The notes under the pieces: generated by a model
Told to the model about the DNA's origin: nothing
Database searches by the model: none
The model's input: the letters and a program-made list of their open reading frames with translations, nothing else
In this document: positions 1-9,036 of the stretch, piece by piece
Layout of the letters: the number at the start of each line of letters is the position of its first letter
Position numbering within the stretch: the stretch's first letter is position 1
Position numbers and translations under genes: made by a program
From: Lingula anatina
Lineage: Eukaryota > Brachiopoda > Lingulata > Lingulida > Lingulidae
Assembly: GCF_001039355.2 (NCBI RefSeq)
Contig: NW_019773792.1
Location: forward strand, 570,080 to 595,987
Length of the DNA: 25,908 nt
Direction: 5' to 3'

Positions 1-270
1 TTTACAGCACAACCGAGGACGCGTGTGTATAGCCCGATTTCAGACAAAAAGTTGGACAGTATTTCTGATACACTCGTGGCGGGAATTTGGCCCGCGCTAT
101 ACAGCATAACCGAGGACTGGCTCAGAATAGCGTCAAATTTCACCACCTAACTTGAAATGGGCCCCTTTATGCATTCCACTGCTTATGTCAACCGAGGACG
201 TCCTCGGTTGGAGGTGTGTCCTCGGTTAGTGGGTTTCGGGCGGGTGTGTGTCCTCGGTTAGAATGCGTGC
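1..270. repeat. Cluster of CCTCGGTT / AACCGAGG inverted motifs
   Basis: AACCGAGGAC occurs at 11, 108 and 190. Its reverse complement GTCCTCGGTT occurs at 200, 218 and 250. The copies at 190 and 200 abut and make a perfect 22-bp palindrome (189-210). The spacing and mixed orientation resemble termini of nested non-autonomous transposons. A (CA)n microsatellite follows at 279-300. No coding sequence is seen here. Confidence 0.6.
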
Positions 271-329
271 ACAAGAGCACACACACACACACACACACAC
301 CAGTGTTATATAAAACACAAAGGACTCAC

Positions 330-1390
330 CCTAAATGTGGCCAAAATGATCCGGGTCACCTTCTCCTTCACTGACTCTCCCAGTATGTCAGCCAAGATGG
401 GGATGACATTGTATCTAAATGTATAAATATATGTCGAAGTATATCTAAATACAAATAGGCTGTAATTCAGTAGAATGTGAACATACAAATAACATTGTAT
501 AACATTATGAAGAGCAATGTATAGACATGTACAAACAAGTTGATATAAATGCTGAGCACACAGCTGCTATACTGAGGTACTGTACTCACTTGTTCATCTT
601 CTCAGCCAGCTCAGGGTTGAAGGTCATACACCACAGACAGAAGGTCAACTGGTACTGAATCTGGAAGCCAACCTTGCCAGGGAGAACTTGGATAATCCTG
701 GGATAGAACACAATATGTTACTTAATAACCAACATGGCCAGGGAGAACTTGGATAATCCTGGGATAGAACACAATATGTTACTTAATAACCAACCTTGCC
801 AGGGAGAACTTGGATAATCCTGGGAAAGATCACAATATGTTACATAATAACCAACCTTGCCAGGGAGAACTTGGATAATCCTGGGACAGATCAGGGGAAG
901 AAGGATGTCACAATATGTCACTTCCTAGATCATTTTAACTATATGGCTACTACACTTTATGATCTCACACACTCCCAACAGGGGCAGATTTAGGGCGTCT
1001 TCTGGGTCTTCCGGAAGACGGTCAGATTTTCAAGTTTACATTGACGGGTATCTAATATTTTCTGTCGGAAGACAGTCAAAAATAGAGGATGGATTAACAA
1101 AGATAATTTGGAAGACTGTCAGAAAATATCTCTGGATCAACCGCTGCCCAAGATACTAGTACTTCAAATATTCTTAACATCTAAAATTAAGTGTGCCTGT
1201 ACTTATATACTAATACATTTCATATTGACAAAAGCATGCCAGTACTCACATACTTATGCCCTCCACATTGACAAAATCATGCCTGTACTTACATACTTAT
1301 GCCGTCCACATTAACAAAAGCATGCCTGTACTCGTCGATTCTTAGCATCATCTGCAGACAGCGACAGACGGTTTGTAAGTATTCATTGCT
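330..1390 (-). CDS. ATP6V1H: V-type H+ ATPase subunit H, three internal exons (partial gene)
   Basis: Subunit H is the cytosolic regulatory subunit of the V1 sector, which couples ATP hydrolysis to proton pumping in endosomes, lysosomes and other acidified compartments. Three minus-strand exons join in phase: 1293-1390 (acceptor ccag, donor AT|GTAAGT), 590-697 (acceptor tcccag, donor AA|GTGAGT) and 330-414 (acceptor tttag, donor AGG|GTGAGT). Phases are 0-2, 2-2 and 2-0. Together they encode 97 residues, including [28 protein letters not shown] and [14 protein letters not shown], in the order found in the armadillo-like N-terminal helical domain of ATP6V1H. The family is about 480 residues long, so this is the middle of the protein; later exons lie left of base 1. 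Earlier exons were not found between 1391 and the gap at 2240. Both splice sites of the intron 698-1292 sit inside tandem repeats. Identification rests on recognised family sequence and consistent phasing. Confidence 0.93.
668..890 (-). repeat. 61-bp tandem repeat carrying the 3' splice site of an ATP6V1H exon
   Basis: Four copies at an exact 61-bp period. The positions equivalent to the exon start are 697 (authentic), 758, 819 and 880. Each copy reproduces on the minus strand the intron end, the acceptor AG and about the first 29 bases of the exon. Copies three and four carry a few substitutions, including cccag changed to tcccag-like variants. Because 61 is not a multiple of three, inclusion of one extra copy would shift the frame. 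Confidence 0.9.
979..1150. mobile_element. Short non-autonomous transposon remnant in an ATP6V1H intron
   Basis: The left end reads CAGGGGCAGATTTAG (979-993). The right end (1134-1150) read in reverse is TTGGGCAGCGGTTGATCC, an imperfect inverted match. The interior is rich in short inverted words, such as GTCTTCCGGAAGAC near 1008 and related GGAAGAC copies at about 1065 and 1110. A similar GGATCCAG-type terminus recurs at 2563-2578 and 15441-15456, which supports a dispersed family. No target-site duplication was confirmed. Confidence 0.45.
1199..1335 (-). repeat. 43-bp tandem repeat carrying the 5' splice site of an ATP6V1H exon
   Basis: The word gtact(t/c) recurs at 1199, 1242, 1285 and 1328, an exact 43-bp period. 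On the minus strand the unit spans the last ~40 coding bases of exon 1293-1390 and the donor. The authentic donor reads AT|GTAAGT. The first intronic copy reads AT|GTGAGT, an equally good donor. The next copy reads AT|ATAAGT and is broken. Using the copied donor would meet an in-frame TAA immediately. Confidence 0.88.
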
Positions 1391-2239
1391 CTGGAAAATA
1401 AAGGAATAATTACACAACTGAGAATAAGTTTTAGATAACAGACTGAAATCAAATGCCAAAAAAGGATATTCCACATTAAAATATGTATTTTTCAGATATT
1501 TCATGATTTTCATAACTTAAAATTGAAGTAGCAAGTTTGACCTGGTTCTGCTAAGTAAATCTTTGATCCAGATTTAATCCAATGTCTTCAATGATGGCTG
1601 GTTTTCATATCAGTAAAACTTAAAACACAATATCTTTTCCAATCCTAAAGTACAGAAGCATCCCTACACCATGGACTAAATATTTTCTAGGTAAGTATAA
1701 TGAAGAATACCGTGAGTAATAAAGCATGCAGGCATTCAATAAAACATCCTGTCCACCAGTTCTTATGCTGGTTATGAGGAAACCAGGCCAGTTGCACTGA
1801 TTAGAGGCAGAATTATGTTATAAAAACACATGCAAATGACAACTGATTAAAACTAGAGGATCAGAGAGGCGATACCGCCTCCGAATATTGTACCACCAGC
1901 TGGAGCAAGCGCATTCGTATAGACCCCCACATACACAAAATAAGGGGTGCAGCCACCAGTCTTGTGCTTGACAAGCTGTAAAAATGCAATCAACAAGAAT
2001 TTTCAAAATATGCAAAAAATATATATAACTAAAAATGGTGCAATCAAAGTTAAGTTCATTGTAAGGTAGGTCAAAGGTCAATTTCAAGGTCACAGTAAAT
2101 TGCCAGTATATGACTTCCTATCCAACTTCAATAGTAACTATGGACCTATCTCTGCCAGTTTTGGAGATAAAAGGGAAGCAAAATTTGCAAAGTTCAGTTC
2201 ATGGTGAAAAGTAGGTCAAAGGTCAATTTCAAGGTCACA
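1391..2239. other. Non-coding stretch, presumably ATP6V1H intron
   Basis: No exon with splice sites and recognisable protein similarity was found. The region holds a ~40-bp motif at 1861-1900 that recurs at 25008-25048, and a ~145-bp imperfect duplication (about 2048-2100 and 2193-2239) ending at the gap. It is probably the upstream intron of ATP6V1H, since earlier exons of that gene must lie to the right. Confidence 0.5.
2048..2239. repeat. Two-copy repeat with AGGTCA direct repeats
   Basis: Two blocks offset by 145 bp each contain AGGTCA-A-AGGTCA (2068-2080 and 2213-2225), followed by AAGGTCA (2086-2092 and 2231-2237). Flanking bases such as agttcag/agttaagtt are also shared. The half-site arrangement matches the DR1 nuclear-receptor element. 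Because it sits in a repeat, a repeat origin is at least as likely as regulation. Confidence 0.6.
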
Positions 2240-2266
2240 NGGGGGGGGGGGGGGGGGGGGGGGGGG
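2240..2266. other. Assembly gap marker followed by poly-G
   Basis: An N at 2240 is followed directly by a run of about 26 G. A single N next to a long homopolymer suggests a gap placeholder or an unresolved homopolymer rather than true length. Confidence 0.75.
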
Positions 2267-2760
2267 TCGGGGGTTAGAAAGAACAGCCCTTTTTGTGGGG
2301 AAAAGGTCCACTCTGGGTAGAATTTGATCTAGGTACATGAAGTTTTTATGGAAAAAGATCCACTTTTTCAGAAAAAGAACCCCCTTTTGAAATTGCTGGC
2401 TACGGGCCTGTCAACCCACCCAAAGTAAAGACACCAGAGAAGGAAAAGTGGCAGTCTAAACAGCATTAGCCAATTGTTTGTCAGCATTTAGGTTCACAAA
2501 CAGACAATCAATCAAAAGATACAGTAACTATACTCTGTTTGACATAGATAATGTCAACATTACCAGGGACGGATCCAGAATGACAGGCCTCGGAGGGGTG
2601 AGGGGTTTGGGCCTGCTCAAGGGCCCCAAAAATTTGTGGTGTTTTGGAGAGCAAACAGTGCCCTTTGGTACGGTTTAGAACTATGATTTAGCTAGTCAAA
2701 ATTCTAATTTCAAGAGGAAAATATTGGTGTGATATATTTTTCAGAAACCAAAGATTACTG
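2267..2760. other. Non-coding stretch with transposon-like termini
   Basis: No supported exon. Bases 2267-2412 contain alternating A-rich and C-rich words (aaggtccac, aagaaccccc, ctggctacgggcc) typical of short non-autonomous elements; aaggtccac recurs near 5131. CCAGGGACGGATCCAG at 2563-2578 is a second element terminus. It is followed by AATGACAGGC, which also occurs beside the reverse-strand terminus near 15441. Confidence 0.4.
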
Positions 2761-2767
2761 TCTTCTA

Positions 2768-3040
2768 GTACACCCTGACCCCACACATACTGGCAGTCTC
2801 ATGTGTTGTCCTTAGATTGACTCCGCCTACTTAATCAATCTCTGGTGTAGTCATAAATTTCATCCTGCCCAAACTTTCAATCACTTAAACCTGGTCCCAC
2901 CGACTCTGTCAATCACCAGTGTAGTCCTAAGCCTGACCCCACCCAGTCTGTCAATCACCAGTGTAGTCCTAAGCCTGACCCCACCCAGTCTGTCAATCAC
3001 CAGTGTAGCCCTAAGCCTGACCCCACCCAGTCTGTCCATC
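2768..3040. repeat. 42-bp minisatellite with degenerate left flank
   Basis: Three well-matched units of about 42 bp (core CACCAGTGTAG(T/C)CCTAAGCC followed by TGACCCCACCCAGTCTGTC) lie between about 2880 and 3037. More diverged units run leftwards to about 2768, where tgaccccacac and tctggtgtagtc are recognisable. The open frame across it on the minus strand (RLGGVRLR repeats) is a by-product of the 42-bp period. Confidence 0.85.
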
Positions 3041-3680
3041 CCATGTGTGAAGATAAATGTGTGTGTATGTGTTTGTGGAGGTAAAACTGCCAACATATAT
3101 CAGTTTCAATGAATTTTCATATCTAGAAATATAACTAACATTTTTCCACAACTAATTAGATCATATCTGCAGAGAGGACAGATGTGTTTTGTTAACTTCT
3201 ACACATGCAGTGGCAGTTACATCAAGTTTGAAATACATCAAATAGAGAAAAATGTTTGGCCATGAGTTAAACAGTTTTAATCATCACTTTCAAAAAATTC
3301 TTCAAATAGAGAAAAGCAAAGTTCAGTGTTGCTAAGAGAGAAATAAAAGAATGAATAAAATATCTAGAGAAGGTGATCACAGCAAATTAAGAATACTGCA
3401 AAGTCATTCCATGTCTATATCACAAAAGAAGCTTGCATTAAGAGAGTTGGACAGAAAGTGTTAAAGTGTAAATTTGCAAACTCAACACTTGTGTACTTGG
3501 CACATTTTGATTCTTATATTTTTCTGGTGCTTTTCGCAAGTTAATATAATATTATACTACTTGGCATTGTGAGAGCTTACCACCCCCCGCCTCCACCCAC
3601 ACACACACACACAGAATGGTCCCAAACTCACACTGGTCCCAGGTGTGTTCCTGGACTGCTGTTTCCACAGCTGAAATCAC
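3041..3680. other. Non-coding AT-rich stretch
   Basis: No exon or structured repeat is seen other than a C-rich/(CA)n tract at about 3581-3613. Related words (aaatagagaaaa) occur twice near 3240 and 3303. Confidence 0.5.
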
Positions 3681-3856
3681 AATGTTAGGTGAGACACTGG
3701 TAGGTGAGCCAGTGATGAGAGAATGTGTTAGATGTGACAGTGATGACAGAATGTGTTAGATGTGACATTGATGACAGAATGTGCTGGACGTGACATTGAT
3801 GAGATGTGTTAGGTGTGACAGTGATGAGAGCATGTGTTAAATGTGACAGTGAGATG
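3681..3856. repeat. Minisatellite of about 30 bp ending at a gap
   Basis: Five to six imperfect units with core GATGAGAGAATGTGTTAGAT and GTGACA(G/T)T run up to the N at 3857. The contig may have ended because the array could not be assembled. Confidence 0.8.
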
Positions 3857-3857
3857 N
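3857..3857. other. Assembly gap marker
   Basis: A single N lies between a minisatellite and a (TA)n tract, 26 bases upstream of a coding exon. Upstream exons of the SLC5A8-like copy A would be expected here and are absent. Confidence 0.75.
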
Positions 3858-3883
3858 TATATATATATATTTTAATTTTACAG

Positions 3884-4129
3884 GAAAAGTTGCACTACTG
3901 CTGTCTTTGTAAAGACGTGGACAAAGAGGACTTCCATCCAGATCCCATTACGTCATTCGGAGTCCCAGAGGAGGAACACAAACATCACAATGGTATTGAT
4001 AATCCTGCTGTGGAAAAGGAGACCGAGGAATATGGCACGGGCAATAAAAATGGCCACGTCTATGACTTAGAGCACCAGCAAAATGGAAATGTAGACGGAG
4101 TACAACTAAAGCAGTTTACCCGATTGTAA
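3884..4129 (+). CDS. SLC5A8-like monocarboxylate transporter, copy A, terminal exon only
   Basis: The acceptor tttacag at 3877-3883 opens an 82-codon exon (81 residues, TAA at 4127-4129). It encodes a soluble cytoplasmic tail with a KLHYCCLCKD segment, a DKEDF word, a GIDNPA motif and a C-terminal TRL. Mammalian SLC5A8 (SMCT1) tails share the KEDF, TDNPA and C-terminal TRL features in the same order; TRL is a class I PDZ ligand. The protein would be a plasma-membrane Na+-coupled carrier of lactate, pyruvate and short-chain fatty acids. All transmembrane exons are missing, presumably in the gap at 3857. It cannot be the end of the gene starting at 9037 in the present order, so it is either the tail of an upstream tandem paralogue or evidence of misassembly. 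The phase-0 start is inferred. Confidence 0.75.
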   Translation, partial: EKLHYCCLCKDVDKEDFHPDPITSFGVPEEEHKHHNGIDNPAVEKETEEYGTGNKNGHVYDLEHQQNGNVDGVQLKQFTRL

Positions 4130-4862
4130 ATATTGCGACATCCCCCTGTTAATAGGATGAGTGAACGAAAAGTATATCTCTAATGAATCGCCGTTTTGTA
4201 AATATATGTTAAAGCTTTCTTTAAAAGTTTATGATCATATTTTATGATTTATTTTTTTTATTCTTAAATTTGTCTGTTTTATCTAATTATCTGCTTATAG
4301 AGTGTGCAAAACGCGATACACACACGATATGTTTGAGGTGCACAGTCCTTACCGAAACTGCATGCCTTCTTAAACATCTTACATCGTATATTCAATACTT
4401 ACAGCCTTGGAACAGGTATGTTCGTTTTACCAATAGCCGATAAAAACGTCATTCATCTATACACAAGCAAGAAGCACATGGTCCTTTAATCTCTTCTTGT
4501 TCATCTGGGCATTAACTTTTGATATGTTTTCTAAAACGGTCTTTAACATTAAACGGAGACAGAACAAAACAAAACTGTAGTGCATTGTTTTAGTATCATA
4601 TTCAAGTGAGAATTTTAGTAGACACGTTCCCAGGTGTGATGTAAGGTGGAATTTATGTACCTCTAAATCTAAAGTATGGTATTTAAGTAGAGTTTTGACA
4701 ATTATATCTGTGCTGCCAGACTCTGTTATGTGAGTTTGATAAAAAAAAAGCGTGCTTGTTTTAATACAACGTATTCTGTGAGCTTCCATATATGTGTTGA
4801 ATATTATATTATTATCTACATGTATATCGATGAAAGTGCTTTGAAATATATATTTTAATAAA
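4130..4862 (+). other. Probable 3' UTR of SLC5A8-like copy A
   Basis: AT-rich sequence follows the TAA. An AATAAA at 4857-4862 is a candidate polyadenylation signal about 730 bases downstream of the stop. The 150-codon minus-strand open frame at 4457-4909 resembles no family I know and shows no splice or promoter context. Confidence 0.4.
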
Positions 4863-5920
4863 AGAAACGTTTTTTGTTGTATTTGTGATTTTGACATGCT
4901 GTTACACAAAGCTAGGAACCAACATTATTTCTAGGGTAAAGAGCAAAATACTCCCTCTCACGAATTGCTTGACGCGTCCCACGTCACGTCGATTTGATGT
5001 TTTAATCTATTTTTAATTTGATACTTTAGTTCAAATGACAGCCAAGCTTTCCCCTGGGAGATGTACAGCCCCCCCCCCCCCCCCCGCCCCCACAAAAAAG
5101 AACCCATAAAAGTTTTATTCAATCCTACAAAGGTCCACCCAATTTAAAGAAATTAAAATAATCATCCAGATACCGATGTGGGGGAGTAATGACTGTGGCG
5201 ATGGGGGCCACGTATCTGAGTCGTGATATTTTGCGAGTGTTCATCAAAGTCTTTTAGTGAAGACGCAACATTTGGTGAGAGGTTTAAAGTATATTTGAGT
5301 AATTAGAAAATAAATAAAATAATGACGTTTTTGTTCTCCAGCCAGTGCAGCGTTGCGTGACGGGCTACATGTACCTGTAGCCCCTCGGGTCAGATACACG
5401 GTCTAGTTTTAACTGGCTTTTTGATAAAAAAAAACTAGTTGGAAGCCTTTTTAAGCCATACATTAAAGACAAACAATAGGGTTGGAAACCTATCAGCTAT
5501 TGAACTAAAATATATAGCAACCGTAGATATTACATTGTCAGTGGCTTGGAAAACGTTACAAAACTTTTTGACTCCAATCGCGACAAGTGCGTCCTCCAAT
5601 CCACAGGATACTGTACAAAATTCCAAAATGTGTCTTTATTTATTTTTTTTACTATGGTTAGCTTATTCATTTGTTGTACAATCAGTAATTTTTGTGAAAA
5701 AAACCCTTTACAAGTTGAATAAAGCACATTGGTTTAATACATGATTTGCTGCATTATTTTACTCATTGCGTTAGGAGTGACACTTTTTGCTGTGGGAGTA
5801 AAGTTTTTAAACAATTTTGCCAGGCGCCATTGCTTTGTGTGTGTATCTGTACTTCCGATTTACCACTTTTATTTCTAAAATGAAAATCAGAAAAATGAAC
5901 GGACTTCCGTTTTTTTTTCA

Positions 5921-5926
<6 letters not shown>

Positions 5927-5952
<26 letters not shown>

Positions 5953-5953
5953 T
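5927..5953. repeat. (GA)n microsatellite
   Basis: An uninterrupted GA dinucleotide run of about 13 units in intergenic DNA. Confidence 0.95.
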
Positions 5954-6396
5954 TACGAGCAATAAATCAGTTATTGAAATATGATAGACAATTTTTTTAT
6001 TTCAGGGCATCTTCGAAGATGTGTTTTATAGCTGTGACAGCGATGGTTGATCCGGGGAACGGCTCACTGAATGGGTCTCTACTCTCCCCCCCCCCCTCAG
6101 TCTGGGGGCACCCCCTTTTCCTTTCTTCCATAATACAATATTATAACGAGCGAAACGAAAGGAAACCGAGCCATTTTCAAAAACTGTGACCTGCATATAA
6201 ACAGTGGCATCACAATCTGATCAATTCTTCGTTTTAGAGACACCCGTAATCATGCATGTAAAACTCAAGTTTCTCTGGCTCATACCATCGTAAAGAATAC
6301 AGGTGAGTTCTAAAGCATCGGTAACACCCACAGAGATACACTGTACTAAATCTAAGCTATATAATATTTAGAGGTCGAGTTATAATTGAGTTCTAC

Positions 6397-6430
6397 GCCC
6401 TAATGTTTAATTTTTTTAAAACATTAGGGC
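6397..6430. other. Perfect 12-bp stem-loop
   Basis: GCCCTAATGTTT (6397-6408) pairs perfectly with AAACATTAGGGC (6419-6430) across a T-rich 10-base loop. No transcript context is known. It is too short for a typical microRNA precursor. Confidence 0.7.
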
Positions 6431-7058
6431 AAAACGAACACGTTTTCTATAATTTTACTTTCTGTTTGCAATACAGTCCAGGACAATTATCACCTAACCC
6501 TCGATATACAATGGTTGCGACCGAGATTTATGCCTTAATCAACGTCTTGGGAAAAATAAGCACATTGTTATTGCATGCACCCGTGCATATACATATTTGT
6601 TTGTGCACTTTACTTTTGATTAAAAAATGGCGGCGAACCACCTCGCTTGTTCATGTGCATATAGGTAGTACTAACCGGTGCTTCAATAAACCCAGGCAGG
6701 TCGGGGGAACCGTAGGGTATTGTGAATAGCTACCATATACATTAACGAGTGGTATGCGTGCACACGCGGGTAAACATACAAAATATCCGCAAGCCTGGCT
6801 ATACTAAAGTTAAACACCGCTATATAGCTCATGCGCTCGGACGAATAGGGGGGATTAAGTTGCTTTAACAGCCATTGATACTCTGGACCTGCGTCCGCTT
6901 GGGGAACAACTTGATTTTTGCCCACTCTAACCCCTTTCAAGTTGGAGTTGGAGTTTTGTCGACATCAAATTCATGCATCAATGTTAGGGACCATTCCCAC
7001 AGATATTTGGATCGATCTATCTCCCTGGGGAGTCTCACTAAATTGCTGTCAACTTGAC

Positions 7059-7097
7059 CGGCTTAAATGTTTGTCACGCCTAGTAAAGCTGTTAGGG
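7059..7097 (+). repeat. Dispersed repeat fragment (copy 1)
   Basis: GGCTTAAATGTTTGTCACGC and the following bases through GTTAGGG match 23742-23780 at roughly four bases in five, with the same order and no gaps. Shared sequence between two unrelated loci points to a dispersed element. Confidence 0.55.
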
Positions 7098-8896
7098 GGT
7101 AACTATCTTTGCCTTTGAGTTACGTTACGGCTATAGATATATACACAGAAAAGTACAACTTATTCATTTAGCGTATTTAATCATACAGGTAATTCATGTC
7201 CACCGTTCATCAGTGGGGAATCTACATGGCCCATAGTTCTACCACACCTGGACCTGCGTATGCTGTACAAGCTTCCTGAATATTATTGAGTACAACACCG
7301 ACCCGTTGTGTGCTGTGGGACATTAACTGACCACTCGGCTGATCAAAAGACTTACTCGTCTATCGTGTCTGAAATACCGAGTAAGCATCACCATTTATTT
7401 CACAGTTAAAGCAAAAACTCATTATTACTGACAATGCGTTGCTGTATTAAAGCGACTGCATTTCTAAATTTAGAATTTCGTCACAAGGACCACTTTTGGC
7501 ATGTGTTTTATTATGTCATATATAGACGAGTCGTACGCTTAGTCGGACGGCAGGCTGTATGTATTTGTATTGTAGAATAGATGTGCAGCCACTGTGTAAT
7601 CTTTTGCTTACACGCAAGTGTGGCCTGCTGGGGACTATATACATATGGAGGTGAAGGTGCATTTATTTTGTGTGGAGTTTTGAAATGCAAGGGACGGTAG
7701 ACGCGGGCAGTAATGCGAAGATAGCTTAAGGTACAGTGAGAATATTGCGGTACTAACTAGTACGTCTAATCTTCCATTTCATACTTATCAGCTTAACGCG
7801 TCGCGTAATGACACATAACTTCTCACGTAACTTGGTAAAATAAACGTCCCTCACCTTCAGCATATAAACGAGTAAATATACTTGGAATAGGTTTCTGTGC
7901 TCTATGCAAAATAAGGTTAATGAATCGCCAATCAAAGTAACGGGAAACCATTCGGCATTAGGTAAAAGGAACGTATATTGAATGAAGGAATACATGTATG
8001 TGCAACTTGAATAGAGGATTTTCGCTGAATGTCACTTGGCAACTAACTATCCGTTAAGTGTCATTCTATGTACGTTATAAATACAAAAACAAAGTTAAGG
8101 CCCACCCCTGAGTAATGATACGGGGTGATTGCCTCAGTGTATGAAATGAACCTCTTAATATCTTGTTCTATTATCTATATGGAATATTATTTAAACGTTT
8201 GCCACTAAAATCTTCACCACTTCCGTAGGCAGTTCAGCTTAATCTACATGTACATAGAACCCACCAAACGTTCATGTGCCTTAAGCATAATTAAGTGACG
8301 TCCCTTCCATACCAGTAGACCCTTGGGTCACCTCGTGGTGATTGTTCTGAAAGCATTTCTAACCACATAGAGTCAATCTAATCCATCTGTTTCCCCACCC
8401 ACCAATACTGTAATTAACAACTTAGGAAAGACGTTTGTCGTTAAATGCCAATTCCGAGCATCTTCATTTGAAAATGACCGTGTATTTACACGGTAATCAG
8501 ACTAAAACCAATTAGCGGGCATGTGAAGGCGATCAAATATTAGGAAACTGATCCACATCGGGTCTGAATCTCAGGCAACTAGTGAGACTTCCTCAGACAA
8601 AATATTAGCCCGTGAAGTTTTAAGTTGACAGCTGCAGATAATGCACGTGCAGCGTTGAGTCTGTCTCCACAAATGCCCTGATGTTCATCGTAGCTGCTGT
8701 CACGCGTATATGAAGTCTTTATTCCTTGCTTATGATTTTTTTCGATAAAAATTGCATAAATACCACTTAAGCCTATTTATACGCAAAATTTGCACAAGTC
8801 CGAATAACCGAAAACCTTGGCAATTTTTAATTTGTATTGAAGAAATTCATAAATACTATAAATATTAGCAAATGTGTGACATTGGCTATATGTTCA

Positions 8897-8904
8897 TATA
8901 AAAA
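8897..8904 (+). promoter_or_regulatory. Candidate TATA box of SLC5A8-like copy B
   Basis: TATAAAAA lies 133 bases before the first coding ATG. A start about 25-30 bases downstream would give a 5' UTR near 110 bases without needing a leader intron. An alternative is a spliced 5' UTR using the pyrimidine-rich acceptor ttttcttttag ending at 8994. The sequence alone does not decide. Confidence 0.35.
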
Positions 8905-9036
8905 TCCCAAGACCTTACAATGAAAGACATGTCTGTTTACGAAGCGTGTAAAGACAGAATCAGTTTAAGACATTTAGTCTTGATTTTCTTTTAGATCCAA
9001 TCAGTAAACTTCTTCAGCAAAAGACCAGAATTCAAC

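Larger units (their letters stand above)
4910..8890. other. Intergenic region between the two SLC5A8-like genes
   Basis: No recognisable exon. It contains a C-run with transposon-like words at 5060-5140, a short hairpin at 5362-5383 (GGGCTACA...TGTAGCCC), a (GA)n tract at about 5927-5953, a C-run near 6088, a 12-bp-stem hairpin at 6397-6430 and a 38-bp dispersed motif at 7059-7097. Much of 6500-8890 looks unique and has more CpG than the repeats around it, so it may hold the upstream regulatory DNA of the gene at 9037. Confidence 0.5.

Noticed and set aside
1292-1299. Donor ATAA|GTATGT for ATP6V1H exon 1293-1390
   Set aside because: It gives the wrong phase with exon 590-697; AT|GTAAGT restores the frame and the family sequence.
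2881-3096. Minus-strand frame with RLGGVRLR repeats
   Set aside because: It is an artefact of a 42-bp minisatellite, whose period is a multiple of three.
4457-4909. 150-codon minus-strand open frame
   Set aside because: It is the longest uninterrupted frame in the window, but it lies in the likely 3' UTR of an SLC5A8-like gene, has AT-driven composition and no recognisable domain or splice context.
6625-6665. AAAATGGCGGCG as a YY1-type promoter element or start codon
   Set aside because: It is a single short match with a 13-codon frame and no downstream exon found.
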